DNA of 63,282 nucleotides, taken from positions 1 to 63,282 of the IMG/VR virus record IMGVR_UViG_3300043772_000427; one strand, 5' to 3'. Origin of the DNA: a virus. Both the position numbers and the translations under genes were made by a program. Position 1 is the first letter of the stretch; each line of letters begins with the position of its first letter. The notes beneath the pieces were generated by a model. The model had not been told where the DNA came from. It saw nothing but the letters and a program-made list of their open reading frames with translations, and made no database searches. This document shows, one piece after another, positions 1-8,148 of this stretch.

Positions 1-44
1 CCGGGGAGTAATTCTTTGAGCAGTTGTGCGCGTGAAATAGCCAT
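1..44 (-). CDS. Major capsid protein, N-terminal fragment (duplicate of right end)
   Basis: The first 14 codons of the major capsid gene are repeated here because of the terminal overlap; the complete gene is at 62288-63199. The ATG is at 44 and is preceded by a clear TAAGGAG ribosome-binding site. On the circle, the capsid gene therefore starts 11 bases after the end of the 200-residue head protein gene. Confidence 0.9.
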   Translation of the reverse strand, partial: MAISRAQLLKELLP

Positions 45-127
45 GATTTAGCTCCTTAGATGCCAACGGCGTTAGTGAAAGCGGAAGCGCCGGGATTGAA
101 CTTAACAAACACTTCAGTGTAAGTATC
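1..127. repeat. Left copy of exact terminal repeat (circular assembly overlap)
   Basis: These 127 bases are identical to the last 127 bases of the window. The copy lies inside coding sequence: the start of the major capsid gene and the end of the next head gene. A true terminal redundancy is possible, but exactly 127 bases is a common assembler k-mer length, so I read it as the overlap of a circular contig. The unique genome is then 63,155 bp. Confidence 0.95.
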
Positions 128-658
128 GGTCAATGGGGAAGCGAAACCAATAATCTTAAACGCAGCGGCAGTAGTAACTACTGTGCTTTCCAAGGCGCTG
201 GTAGAGTTACCTGTACGGGTAGAACCTGTAGAAGTAGACTGAGCAGCAGCAAAGAAAGTGTTTGCGCCAAGGGCAGCTTGAGTAACTTGACCATCCAATT
301 GAGCTTGGAAAGTCACGTTAGGGTCAGTGATAACGTATGCAGTCACCACGCCGGTTGTGCCGGAGGGATAGTACTGACCGTAAATCTGCTGGCCTTGTGC
401 GTTGATGTATGAAGCACCAACAAAAACGCCCCAAGCACCAAGACTAGAGCCACCAAGGTTGTTGGTAGTTAAGTCTGCGCCAGTAGCGGTGGACAAAGCG
501 ATATAACCGTCTGCATTAATGAGAACAACTTGGCCATAGAACAAGTTGGACGCAAGACCTGCTGGGTCAATCAGGAACTGACTCGTAGCGCCAGCATAAG
601 GCATGCCATCGTTACGATTAATGGGACGTAGCCCATAGGGAGCATTGGTAGTTGACAT
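56..658 (-). CDS. Putative capsid decoration or capsid-associated protein (200 aa)
   Basis: This 200-residue protein is rich in Ala, Gly, Ser and Thr, has no signal peptide or membrane segment, and looks beta-rich. It begins with an MSTTNAPYGLRPI sequence that I recognise from head-region proteins of uncultured aquatic phages. The start follows a GGAGACTTAAATG ribosome-binding site. On the circle it lies directly upstream of the major capsid gene and downstream of the scaffold-like gene, the usual place for a decoration or head-stabilising protein. No catalytic motif is visible. The role is inferred from position and composition. Confidence 0.6.
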   Translation of the reverse strand: MSTTNAPYGLRPINRNDGMPYAGATSQFLIDPAGLASNLFYGQVVLINADGYIALSTATGADLTTNNLGGSSLGAWGVFVGASYINAQGQQIYGQYYPSGTTGVVTAYVITDPNVTFQAQLDGQVTQAALGANTFFAAAQSTSTGSTRTGNSTSALESTVVTTAAAFKIIGFASPLTDTYTEVFVKFNPGASAFTNAVGI

Positions 659-675
659 TTAAGTCTCCAAAAAAA

Positions 676-1131
676 TTAAGTACCTTTTCCGAAAGTGACC
701 GTGGACTTACGTTCTTTAAACATAGGCATCCTCGGATCATTTTCGCGCATGTAAGTGTTGTCTACTGACTGCATTTGTGCTTCCGCTTGATTGCGGTAGT
801 ACGCATTGCGCTGTTCAGTAAGCTCCACAGGTGTTTTGCAAAGCAACAAACCGCCCACTTGAACGCTGTCAGGAAACTTGGCATTGCCGTCAGAACCAAA
901 CATACGAATCTCAGGGTGGTCAGAAGCCCTAACGGGTTCCCAGCCTTCGCGTAACTTACCGGAAATATTGGTGGCGTCGTCTTTCCCTAACGAGGCAATC
1001 CTGATCCAGCGATACGCATAGCCTGCTTCCGGAGTAGGATCAGGCAGAAGTTGAGGGGGCATCCATTGTTTTGGGCGCTCCATCTTTTCGCGTGTATCAA
1101 GTTCGCGTGTCATACGGTTAGATTTTTCCAT
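676..1131 (-). CDS. Conserved head-region protein, function unknown (151 aa)
   Basis: The protein is charged, has a Pro-rich N-terminus (about residues 20-35), a central compact part with YRWIR and REGWEPV motifs (about 38-70), and a polar C-terminal half that looks helical. It sits between the scaffold-like gene and the putative decoration gene, with a good AGGAAATAATTATG start. Proteins of this type are regular neighbours of scaffold genes in uncultured aquatic podoviruses. A role in head assembly is inferred from position only; I see no enzymatic motif. Confidence 0.55.
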   Translation of the reverse strand: MEKSNRMTRELDTREKMERPKQWMPPQLLPDPTPEAGYAYRWIRIASLGKDDATNISGKLREGWEPVRASDHPEIRMFGSDGNAKFPDSVQVGGLLLCKTPVELTEQRNAYYRNQAEAQMQSVDNTYMRENDPRMPMFKERKSTVTFGKGT

Positions 1132-1133
1132 AA

Positions 1134-2090
1134 TTATTTCCTCATTTCTTCAGCAACCTTACGGGCGTATAGTTCCAACGGAACTCCCAACCGCTTGGCG
1201 ATATTCACCTGTGTCTGCGTAAGCACGATCTTTTTAGGCGCTGTGCTACGGGTTGCAGGTGCAACAACGTTGGACTTAGTGCGTTGAGGTTTCGCATCAA
1301 CGGACTCTTCGGCTCCAAACTGATCCGAGAATCTTTCCCTAATGTCAGTATTGATACGTCTATAGTATTCATCACTGCCACTTGGTATTCCTTCACCTAC
1401 CAAATCTTCATGTAAGCCTAGGGCATAGGCTGTCATTCGCTTGTTGCTTCCAAACCACTGATTTTGGTCTTGCCATGCAAGTAGTTTTTCATCAACTGGC
1501 GCAGCTCTGGTGGGCTGTTGAGTGATTTGTACAGGAGTTTCTTCTTCCTGTAAAGGGGTTGGTTTAAAATTATTTACCTTATCTGCGCGAATTTTTGCAG
1601 TAGTGAGGGCTTCCTGCGCCTCAACTAACTTATCAGAATCACCAGATTCGTAAGCTTCTTTGTACATGCGCTTAGCGTTTTCTACTTCGCTAGACACTAC
1701 TTTCTTGGCTTGCTCTAATAGTGCAGTCTGGTTCTGATTAACAGACCCCTTGAGTTTTTTGTTCTCCTCAAGCACGGATTGCGCTAAACGAATAGCTTCG
1801 TCTTTTTCACGTTCCGCTGTCTCTTTTGCGCGACGTTCTTCGTGATAACCCTTGGTAAAGTGCTTGATGCGCTTTTGTACACTCTCGTCGTACTTGGCCA
1901 ACTCCTCATCTGTCACCTCTTTAGGAGGTTCAGTCATAGGTTTGCGACCACGATCTTCGGGGGGCGTGTCGTCTACGACTTCTATAACCGGTTTGTTTTC
2001 CCCCTCGACTTCAAACTCAACTTTGTCGTCAGCTTTCGCTTCTTCCTTGTTAACTTCGTCAGGGAATTTAAATTCTTCTCTTTCGGCCAT
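1134..2090 (-). CDS. Putative capsid scaffolding protein (318 aa)
   Basis: The protein is strongly acidic at the N-terminus (many Glu and Asp in residues 1-75), then has a long heptad-like helical stretch (about 80-170) and a more basic C-terminal tail ending in charged residues. This acidic plus coiled-coil plus basic-tail design, the size, and the location between the portal side and the major capsid gene are typical of phage scaffolding proteins. It starts at ATG after TAAGGAGTAAATC. No protease motif is seen, so scaffold removal may be by exit rather than cleavage. Confidence 0.75.
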   Translation of the reverse strand: MAEREEFKFPDEVNKEEAKADDKVEFEVEGENKPVIEVVDDTPPEDRGRKPMTEPPKEVTDEELAKYDESVQKRIKHFTKGYHEERRAKETAEREKDEAIRLAQSVLEENKKLKGSVNQNQTALLEQAKKVVSSEVENAKRMYKEAYESGDSDKLVEAQEALTTAKIRADKVNNFKPTPLQEEETPVQITQQPTRAAPVDEKLLAWQDQNQWFGSNKRMTAYALGLHEDLVGEGIPSGSDEYYRRINTDIRERFSDQFGAEESVDAKPQRTKSNVVAPATRSTAPKKIVLTQTQVNIAKRLGVPLELYARKVAEEMRK

Positions 2091-2100
2091 GATTTACTCC

Positions 2101-2505
2101 TTAGTTAGGGCGTTGGATACCACGGGGGTCTTGCACAACAGCCTGAATGGAGTCATCATTGATGAGTCTCCACTCTGTACCATGAATCTTCATGCGGGTT
2201 CCGGTGTTAGGACGTACTAACACAAAGTCACCAACTTTACAGCTTGGGCCAGATGGAAAACGTTTCTCGTCTTTGAACGCATCAGGGCCAATCTTCGCAA
2301 CAAACAACACGGGGGATAGAAGCTCCTCGTGGTACATAGCTGTAGCGGACTTTAAAATACCAGTCTCGCTAAACTCTTCTTCTGCCTTGGGCAACATACA
2401 CAGGATGTGGTACGTCGCTGGATCCGGCACTTGTTTGGCTTTCTCTTCGGCGGAGGTGTTGAGCACACCGCTTAGATCAACCGCACTAACATCAAATTCA
2501 GTCAT
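2101..2505 (-). CDS. GroES-like co-chaperonin (134 aa)
   Basis: The C-terminal 95 residues have the layout of a GroES-type co-chaperonin: an opening PATYHILC strand, a mobile-loop-like segment with ETGILKS, a GPDAF turn, a VGDFVLVRP strand equivalent to the VGD(I/V)VIF strand of GroES, and a closing INDDSIQAVV strand. The first 40 residues are an extra extension. GroES-like proteins cap GroEL so that it can fold capsid proteins; T4 gp31 is the classic phage example. The start chosen is the second of two near ATGs, 8 bases after AAGGA. It lies among the head genes, which fits capsid folding as its job. Confidence 0.8.
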   Translation of the reverse strand: MTEFDVSAVDLSGVLNTSAEEKAKQVPDPATYHILCMLPKAEEEFSETGILKSATAMYHEELLSPVLFVAKIGPDAFKDEKRFPSGPSCKVGDFVLVRPNTGTRMKIHGTEWRLINDDSIQAVVQDPRGIQRPN

Positions 2506-2692
2506 CTTCATATTCCTTAGTTTTACGCACGAGGTCAGCAAGTTCATACTGCGCGGTTTGCAGACCTCGGATAGTCCCGCACAGTTCTTTGTAGTGATCG
2601 TGGGATTTAGCTCCACCAGCACTTACAACATCGACCAACTGCTTGACGTGTTCCTCAAGCTTCCCGTTCAACACTTCAAGCAAATTAGCCAT
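2498..2692 (-). CDS. Small conserved protein between portal and co-chaperonin (64 aa)
   Basis: This small helical protein (starting MANLLEVLNGKLEEHV) has a heptad-like pattern suggesting a coiled coil or helical hairpin. Its start overlaps the portal stop codon, with AAAGGATGA just upstream, and its end overlaps the co-chaperonin start, so all three genes are translationally coupled. Function is unknown. A small head-assembly or portal accessory role is possible from position. Confidence 0.6.
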   Translation of the reverse strand: MANLLEVLNGKLEEHVKQLVDVVSAGGAKSHDHYKELCGTIRGLQTAQYELADLVRKTKEYEDD

Positions 2693-5289
2693 CATTCATC
2701 CTTTTTCGTAGGTTTGTTCTGCTGCATCGCAGCTCTTCTCGCGGCTTCTTCAGCGTGACTTAGTTTCTGGGCATGAACTTGCCCGCCGTGAGCCAGCTTC
2801 TGCTGATGCACTTGCCCGCCGTGAGCCATCTTCTGCTGCGCCTGAGCTTGTTGCATCATCATCTGTTGTTGTTGCTGAGCTTGCGCTTGCTGCAACTCCA
2901 TCTGTTTAGCCGCCATCTCTAGAGCATGCAACTCTTGCGCTTGAGCAATCTCTTGCTGTAGTCGCATCGCAGCCAACGCTGGATCCTCGCCAACTCTAGC
3001 TGCGCTCTCTTGTGCCTTGAGTGACAACTCTTCAGCCTTGAGCTGCAAGTCACCCTTGACCTTAAGCGCTTTGATATCAGCTTCTTGTTTCTTGATCTGC
3101 AGTTCAGCTTGCTGCATCTGAATGATCGGATCTTGAGCCTGCGCCATCGCTTGCTGCTGAGCTGCCTTGGCTTTATCCATCTGCAAGAGCTGCGTCGCGG
3201 CCTGCGCCACAAGTTTAGACACCTGCACTTCAACGTTGTTATCAAGCTGTGCATCTGGTGCTGGCAATGTTGCACCCAACTGCTCTTGAACTTTCTGACG
3301 GTACGAGAACGCCAAGTGCTCCGCAACGTGGGCCATGATCGCGCCCTGCATCTGCTGAGCCATAGGGCTCTGACCAATCTGGCCCATGATCATGGGGTCC
3401 TGCATCATGCTGGTATGAACAGCAATGTGTGCATCGTGGTCTTGGTGGATGAACGCTTTTGTAGGTTTACCAGTCAGGAACGACATGTTCTCCGACACGG
3501 GGTCGCGTGGGGTCTGGTCATCATCAATGGGCACTAACTTATCTGCGTTCTTGATGCCAAGCACCTCGATCATCTGTCTGTGAAGTTGCGGCAAGTCATA
3601 GATCTGTGGAGCACCTTGAGCCAACTGAATCACAGCCTGATACTGCATGATGCGCTGAGCCATCGTTGCACTGTTGGGATCTGACACAGGAATCACTGAC
3701 ACCATGTCGTAGTCAGCTTGCTTCGCTTTTCTATCACCCTCAACTGGATCGAAGCTGTACTCTGGCGGAGTGTGATCACGAATGATGTCACGCAGGAGCT
3801 GAAACTCTTGCTTCATGCTGTAGTGAACACGAGCCTGAACTGCAGACATTGTCTTGAGCTGACGCTCCAAGAGAGCTAGCGTTGTACCGACAGGTGCGTT
3901 AGCAGACATATCGCTGATGTTCATATCAGCAATAGAACCCAGACGACGGCCTTCTTCTGTTATGCGGTCAAGCAACCCCGCCAAAACTTGACTTGGCTCT
4001 TTGTACGGCAGGGGCATGATGTTGTCACGCACTGAACCTGACGGCACATCTACATCACGGAACTCACCGGGGTTGATCGGCGTGTCATCTCCCTTGATAC
4101 GCAAGCCGCGTGCTTTAAGGCCGCCGGGCAAGTTACTCAGTGTGCCCGCATCAACAAGTTGTCGAATCAGGGACGTACCAGCACGGGCGTAGCCACCGAT
4201 CAAGTGAATCAAACCTAGACCATAAGCACCAAAACCGGGGACGTATGTGTACTGCACAAAGTGCTGGCGCTTTAACTTGCGCTTGTCATCTTCTTCCCAG
4301 TTGCGGCGAATAGCCAGAACTGTGTTTGTGCCACGCTCGATTGTGATGATATACGGCAGAGCGATACCATCTTCATCTTCATAACCGGGCAGGTCGTAGT
4401 CGATGTGCACTTCCAAGACTTGGTAGCGGTCATCGTCCGTCAGTGAGTAACCCTGATCCTCGGCTTTCTTCTTCTCCACATCTGTGTGGATCGAGACAGG
4501 CTCACCCAAATCTTCATCAACGTAGAAGCCTGCAACCTGCAACTTCTTCATCTCATTTTTGGTCTTACGCATCACATGCGTGAGTCGTTCAGCAGTGGCC
4601 GCGCTCGATGCACCGTAAGGTATGATGATGTCTTCAGCGGGGATGAACATCGCAATCTGACGATCAAGCGATGGGTCAAAATAAACTTTCTTGAATGCCG
4701 CGCCCGCGAGACCTAGGTTGTATAACATGCGCTCATGTTCTGGGCGATACTCAGTCATCACCTCGGTGAGCTGATAGTTCATGTCATCTCTTACACGCTC
4801 AGCCGCCTGCTCTTTAAGTTTATCAATTGCGCCGACGATCTCGGTTTTGACCGGACCCTGAGCAGGGAACGTTTCAATGATAGTCTCGCTTTGGAACCGT
4901 ACAGCAGCTTCTGTGAGTACCGTTGAGAAAACACCGCAAGCACCGAGCCACGGTTCAGTACGCTCTTCATACTTCATCCCCAAAACATCAAGACCTTTGA
5001 CATACATATCAACCCACTCTTTGCGGGAGTTAATGTCAGCATCTACCATCTCAATAATGTCGCTTGCTACTTTCGCCAGCTCGCTCTTATCCATGTCTTC
5101 TGCTAAGTTAGCATCAAAGTCCTCGGCCTTTTCCTCGGGCATCAAGTCAATCTCCATGCCGTCTAGTCCGATGCGAACACCCTCGGGATCCTCAATCTCT
5201 ATCTCAATCACGGGCTCATCACCCATATCTTCCAATGCACTTAAACCCAGCGGGGCTTGCGACAGTGAGGGAACCATATTCGTAGCCAT
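2692..5289 (-). CDS. Portal protein (865 aa)
   Basis: This large portal protein forms the dodecameric ring through which DNA is packaged and ejected. It follows the large terminase by 8 bases and precedes scaffold and capsid genes, the canonical position. The N-terminus is acidic, the central region (about 80-600) carries portal-like helical segments, and the last 170 residues are a very Gln- and Ala-rich coiled coil. The size and the long helical C-terminus resemble P22-type portals, whose barrel extends into the head. Near the end, two copies of an AHGGQVH motif lie 11 residues apart. Start: ATG after CTAAGGATAGAT. Confidence 0.92.
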   Translation of the reverse strand: MATNMVPSLSQAPLGLSALEDMGDEPVIEIEIEDPEGVRIGLDGMEIDLMPEEKAEDFDANLAEDMDKSELAKVASDIIEMVDADINSRKEWVDMYVKGLDVLGMKYEERTEPWLGACGVFSTVLTEAAVRFQSETIIETFPAQGPVKTEIVGAIDKLKEQAAERVRDDMNYQLTEVMTEYRPEHERMLYNLGLAGAAFKKVYFDPSLDRQIAMFIPAEDIIIPYGASSAATAERLTHVMRKTKNEMKKLQVAGFYVDEDLGEPVSIHTDVEKKKAEDQGYSLTDDDRYQVLEVHIDYDLPGYEDEDGIALPYIITIERGTNTVLAIRRNWEEDDKRKLKRQHFVQYTYVPGFGAYGLGLIHLIGGYARAGTSLIRQLVDAGTLSNLPGGLKARGLRIKGDDTPINPGEFRDVDVPSGSVRDNIMPLPYKEPSQVLAGLLDRITEEGRRLGSIADMNISDMSANAPVGTTLALLERQLKTMSAVQARVHYSMKQEFQLLRDIIRDHTPPEYSFDPVEGDRKAKQADYDMVSVIPVSDPNSATMAQRIMQYQAVIQLAQGAPQIYDLPQLHRQMIEVLGIKNADKLVPIDDDQTPRDPVSENMSFLTGKPTKAFIHQDHDAHIAVHTSMMQDPMIMGQIGQSPMAQQMQGAIMAHVAEHLAFSYRQKVQEQLGATLPAPDAQLDNNVEVQVSKLVAQAATQLLQMDKAKAAQQQAMAQAQDPIIQMQQAELQIKKQEADIKALKVKGDLQLKAEELSLKAQESAARVGEDPALAAMRLQQEIAQAQELHALEMAAKQMELQQAQAQQQQQMMMQQAQAQQKMAHGGQVHQQKLAHGGQVHAQKLSHAEEAARRAAMQQNKPTKKDE

Positions 5290-5297
5290 ATCTATCC

Positions 5298-6803
5298 TTA
5301 GTAGTACGCAGCTTTCTTGCTGCGAAAATATCTTTCTTCTTCAGGCTCGTCGCTTGGCAAGCGAATAAACCCGCCTTGTCTAAACCGCATGAGCGCTAGT
5401 GTTGTTGAGTCAACCAAGTCATCATTTGTGCCCGACGGAAAGTCGTTGCATTCTTCAATAACTTCTCTTGCCCATCTGCGATCCGGTGCAAACACCACTC
5501 CACCTTGGAACAGTGCAGAAACCGCGTTCACCCGTGCGATCTTATCTTGTCCTTTACCCGGAGTAAACTCTCCGACAGGCACGCCCATCCGTCTAAACTC
5601 TTGGTAAAGCGCCGAGCCGTTGGACTTCTTCTCAACAATAAACACATCAGGCTCCCACTCTTTGTACTCCTCAAGCACCAAGGCTTTAAGGTCTGGGTAC
5701 TCCAGTCGCTTCTTAATTGAGTTGAGCAAAATAATCGCGTAGTTGTTTGTCTCTTCGTTAAAGAACACACCCCACACAGTCAGAGCGTTGTAGTCAGCCC
5801 TGTTGTTAGATTCCTGCGCCGCGTCAAGACTCATAATCGTAAACTCGCACTGAGGCGGGTCGTCCTTTTCCCAAATCTGCCACCACTCCCGTTTGAGTAG
5901 TGCGCCTTCTTCAGAGACAGGGTTCTGCATGTACTGGGCCTGCCAATACCGGGGGTCCATACCTGCCTTTTTACCCAGTAATTCTTCAAGCGACCAAAAG
6001 TCACCCCACAGCGGCTTTTCATTCAAAATGGCAGGGAACTCTACAATCTCCCACTGGTCAACATCTTCCTCTTTGGCCATCTGGTTCACGATCATTCCGG
6101 TTAAGTCAAGTTTTGACCACCTTGTCATTACTATAATGATAGAGCCACCCGGCATAAGACGCTGGAGAGGGCCAGACTGAAACCACTCCCAAGCAGGAAG
6201 AAATACGTCCGGTCGCCCAGTCTTAGCTTCTTGTTCCGAATGAGGGTCGTCAATAATAAATAGATCAGCGCCACGACCAGCAAGAGCGCCTCCGACACCA
6301 ATAGCAAAGTATTCTCCGTTGAAATTTGTGCCCCAACGTGACGCAGACTTACTGTCAGCTTGCAATTCGATCTGCGGAAACACGTCCCGATACGACTCAG
6401 AACCCACCAAATTACGCACTCTACGGCCAAAATTCACGGCTAAATCAGCCGTGTGAGAGGCCATAATGATCTTTTTATGCGGGTATTTACCTAGAAACCA
6501 CGCCGGTGCAAGGTAAGAAATCATCTCTGACTTACCGTGACGGGGGGCAATGTTCACAATAACCCGTCTTTTCTTACCATTTGCAATGTCTTCGAAGATT
6601 TTGGCTAGTCTTTTGTGGTGTGGACCCACTTTATAGCCCGGATATACGTGGTCAATGAAGGTTAAGAAGTCATCTTTACCCACTTCTTGCACGGATTCAC
6701 TGTCGTACGTCTTCAAAAGCTCCAAAGTATGGATTTTTTGCTCCAACGGCATCGTTGGAAGCGCGTCTTTGATGGCTTTTAGCTGTTCAGGCGTTATCTT
6801 CAC
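5298..6803 (-). CDS. Terminase large subunit (501 aa)
   Basis: This is the packaging motor ATPase and nuclease. Walker A is APRHGKS (residues 86-92), Walker B is LFIIDDP (181-187), and TGRPDV (195-200) and MTRW (226-229) follow in the ATPase domain. The RNase-H-like nuclease domain shows the acidic residues D327 (SLDAAQ), E391 (VEKKSNG) and D461/D462/D465 (DDLVDS). All expected catalytic positions are present. The start is GTG, about ten bases after AAGG, and overlaps the end of the small-subunit candidate by 17 bases. Confidence 0.95.
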   Translation of the reverse strand: MKITPEQLKAIKDALPTMPLEQKIHTLELLKTYDSESVQEVGKDDFLTFIDHVYPGYKVGPHHKRLAKIFEDIANGKKRRVIVNIAPRHGKSEMISYLAPAWFLGKYPHKKIIMASHTADLAVNFGRRVRNLVGSESYRDVFPQIELQADSKSASRWGTNFNGEYFAIGVGGALAGRGADLFIIDDPHSEQEAKTGRPDVFLPAWEWFQSGPLQRLMPGGSIIIVMTRWSKLDLTGMIVNQMAKEEDVDQWEIVEFPAILNEKPLWGDFWSLEELLGKKAGMDPRYWQAQYMQNPVSEEGALLKREWWQIWEKDDPPQCEFTIMSLDAAQESNNRADYNALTVWGVFFNEETNNYAIILLNSIKKRLEYPDLKALVLEEYKEWEPDVFIVEKKSNGSALYQEFRRMGVPVGEFTPGKGQDKIARVNAVSALFQGGVVFAPDRRWAREVIEECNDFPSGTNDDLVDSTTLALMRFRQGGFIRLPSDEPEEERYFRSKKAAYY

Positions 6804-7341
6804 TGCGGATTACCTTGGCCTGTACATCAATTGTGCGTTTTTCCAGCTTAGCAAGCGTCTCAAGCAGTTCTTTTTCCACTTCTTCAAGGGATTGCTGCTT
6901 GTGAGTGACTTCAGTGCGCTTTTTAAATGCATCAACACCGTCTACATCACCTAATGCCTTGATTGCACCGAGTCTGACGGTACTGTTTGGGTTCTCTGTT
7001 TCGGCAACGAGCTTGTTGACAACGTACAACTTGAAGTCTGCCAGCTCCCGCACGATCATGTGGTCGTACTCAGCCACCATACCGGCAAGATATGCAATGG
7101 TTTCGTTAGGGTACTTGGCTAAATCGGGTGTTGTTTTATTAGCAACAACCTTTTCCATCAACTCAAGGGCTTGGCCTCGGTTCTCAGGGGTAGGTTCTAT
7201 GGGAGTCCCATTCAAATCAGAGATCATTTTGACCGTGCGGGCACGCATCTCAATCTCTTCCTTTGGGGAAAGAGGGGGCATAGCCTCGGTGGCTGAGGCT
7301 GGTAGCGGAATATCCGCTTCAACATTAGGCATCATCTGCAT
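6787..7341 (-). CDS. Putative terminase small subunit (about 184 aa)
   Basis: The protein lies directly upstream of the large terminase and overlaps it by 17 bases. It is acidic and helical, with a long C-terminal coiled coil (about residues 125-175 with many Lys/Glu/Leu). No clear helix-turn-helix is visible, so the assignment rests on position, size and overlap. The start is uncertain: the reading frame opens with a GTG at 7356 that abuts AGGA with no spacing, so I prefer the ATG at 7341, about 14 bases from AGGAG. Confidence 0.6.
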   Translation of the reverse strand: MQMMPNVEADIPLPASATEAMPPLSPKEEIEMRARTVKMISDLNGTPIEPTPENRGQALELMEKVVANKTTPDLAKYPNETIAYLAGMVAEYDHMIVRELADFKLYVVNKLVAETENPNSTVRLGAIKALGDVDGVDAFKKRTEVTHKQQSLEEVEKELLETLAKLEKRTIDVQAKVIRSEDNA

Positions 7342-7458
7342 AAGAGGGAATCGCACTCCTATAAAAGTCAGGTACTAGCCGCTCAATCGCTAGCTTTCGG
7401 AAAAAGTCTTTGCACAGCTTTCCCTGAGAAATAAATATACCACATATTTGTAAAGGGT

Positions 7459-7473
7459 GGTAGGAATCCTACC
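7459..7473. promoter_or_regulatory. Perfect palindrome GGTAGGA-a-TCCTACC
   Basis: A 7-base perfect inverted repeat with a one-base centre sits in the divergent region about 120 bases from the small terminase start. A palindrome this compact is more like a dimeric repressor site or packaging-protein site than an RNA hairpin. No second copy was seen. Confidence 0.4.
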
Positions 7474-7619
7474 CGGGGGGTGTTCCTATATTGAGGGGGT
7501 GGGGTAAACCCTAGACGCTTTTATTTTTACTTGGGATGCTGGGAATGGTTGGGGGAATACGTGGTGGTTTGTGTAAGTCTTAGAGTATAGGGGAACACGG
7601 GAGTCCCAAAGTCTCTTGT

Positions 7620-7639
7620 GGGGGTCGGGTATGGGTGGG
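7620..7639 (+). promoter_or_regulatory. Potential G-quadruplex motif upstream of first early promoter
   Basis: Four G-runs of 5, 3, 3 and 3 bases are separated by loops of 2, 3 and 1 bases on the plus strand, meeting the usual G3+N1-7 rule. The motif ends 16 bases before the -35 hexamer of the first early promoter. Formation in vivo is not shown. Confidence 0.4.
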
Positions 7640-7655
7640 TCGACCCCGCCAGAAC

Positions 7656-7685
7656 TTTACTTTTAACCATGGGATCAGCTATAAC
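7656..7685 (+). promoter_or_regulatory. Early promoter 1 (TTTACT-18-TATAAC)
   Basis: A -35 element TTTACT and -10 element TATAAC are separated by 18 bases. The same pair and spacing recur before the next two early units (8464-8493 and 9304-9333 with TGTACT), which supports a real host sigma-70-type promoter family. The -35 lies inside an AACTTTACTT block that recurs in both orientations in this region. Confidence 0.7.
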
Positions 7686-7693
7686 AGAACCAT

Positions 7694-7713
7694 GCAGAGC
7701 AATAGTGCTGTGC
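7694..7713 (+). promoter_or_regulatory. Leader hairpin 1
   Basis: GCAGAGCA and TGCTGTGC can pair as an 8-base-pair stem with one mismatch and a 4-base loop, placed just downstream of the predicted transcription start of early promoter 1. Equivalent hairpins occur at the same place after promoters 2 and 3, suggesting a 5' mRNA-stabilising or translation-control element. Confidence 0.45.
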
Positions 7714-7730
7714 TGTAACAGGAGAGATAA

Positions 7731-7919
7731 ATGTTTAAAGCATTATGGGTTTGGTTGACGCACTACAAGGTTGTAGTGCAGTGGGAAGACAAGTTGTGTG
7801 TTCACTATGCATACACAATGAACGAAGCGCTGAGTTGGTCAGCTCAGTATCGTACCGACAACACGACAGTGCTGATCGGCATCAGGGGCAAGCTAGTCGC
7901 GGCACGCGGCGCTTGGTAA
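7731..7919 (+). CDS. Small early protein, function unknown (62 aa)
   Basis: First gene rightward of the divergent region, behind early promoter 1 and a strong AGGAGAGATAAATG start. The product is compact and aromatic-rich (four Trp), without membrane segment or known motif. It is a single-gene transcription unit closed by a strong terminator at 7921-7946. Its position suggests an immediate-early host-takeover or regulatory protein, but that is inference. Confidence 0.65.
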   Translation: MFKALWVWLTHYKVVVQWEDKLCVHYAYTMNEALSWSAQYRTDNTTVLIGIRGKLVAARGAW

Positions 7920-7920
7920 C

Positions 7921-7946
7921 ACGAGGGGCTTCGGCCCCTCTTCTTT
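7921..7946 (+). terminator. Rho-independent terminator after early unit 1
   Basis: GAGGGGC, a TTCG loop, GCCCCTC and then TTCTTT form a perfect 7-base-pair stem with an ultra-stable tetraloop and a U-tract. Confidence 0.9.
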
Positions 7947-7962
7947 AACTTAGGAGAGAGTA

Positions 7963-8148
7963 ATGCAACAGTCAAACTTAGACGCCGTGCATCAGGTCAT
8001 AGTTGATGCAGTTCAAATGTGGGCCAGTGGATTAACTACTGACAACGAACTTTGTGAAGCGCTTCATGGAATCCACTTAGGTTTCTCGGAGCACAGAAAC
8101 AATATGTCCGAACTGATAGACCCAAACACTGGGCTTCGGTACAAATGA
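7963..8148 (+). CDS. Small protein, function unknown (61 aa)
   Basis: A helical, acidic small protein beginning MQQSNLDAVHQVIVDAV, with a TAGGAGAGAGTAATG start. Its stop overlaps the next start (ATGA). No separate promoter is visible between it and the terminator upstream, so it probably depends on read-through. Function unknown. Confidence 0.6.
   Translation: MQQSNLDAVHQVIVDAVQMWASGLTTDNELCEALHGIHLGFSEHRNNMSELIDPNTGLRYK

Larger units (their letters stand above)
7357..7730. promoter_or_regulatory. Divergent, G-rich intergenic region between late and early genes
   Basis: This 374-base gap separates the leftward head operon from the rightward early genes. It holds a perfect 7-1-7 palindrome, many G-runs on the plus strand (7475-7640), a four-run G-quadruplex motif, and the first early promoter. 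Because it abuts the terminase genes it is also a candidate packaging initiation site. I could not identify a convincing leftward late promoter in it. Confidence 0.6.

Noticed and set aside
2192-2758. A 188-codon plus-strand frame over the co-chaperonin
   Set aside because: The minus-strand co-chaperonin and small gene have conserved motifs and coupled starts; the plus frame has none.
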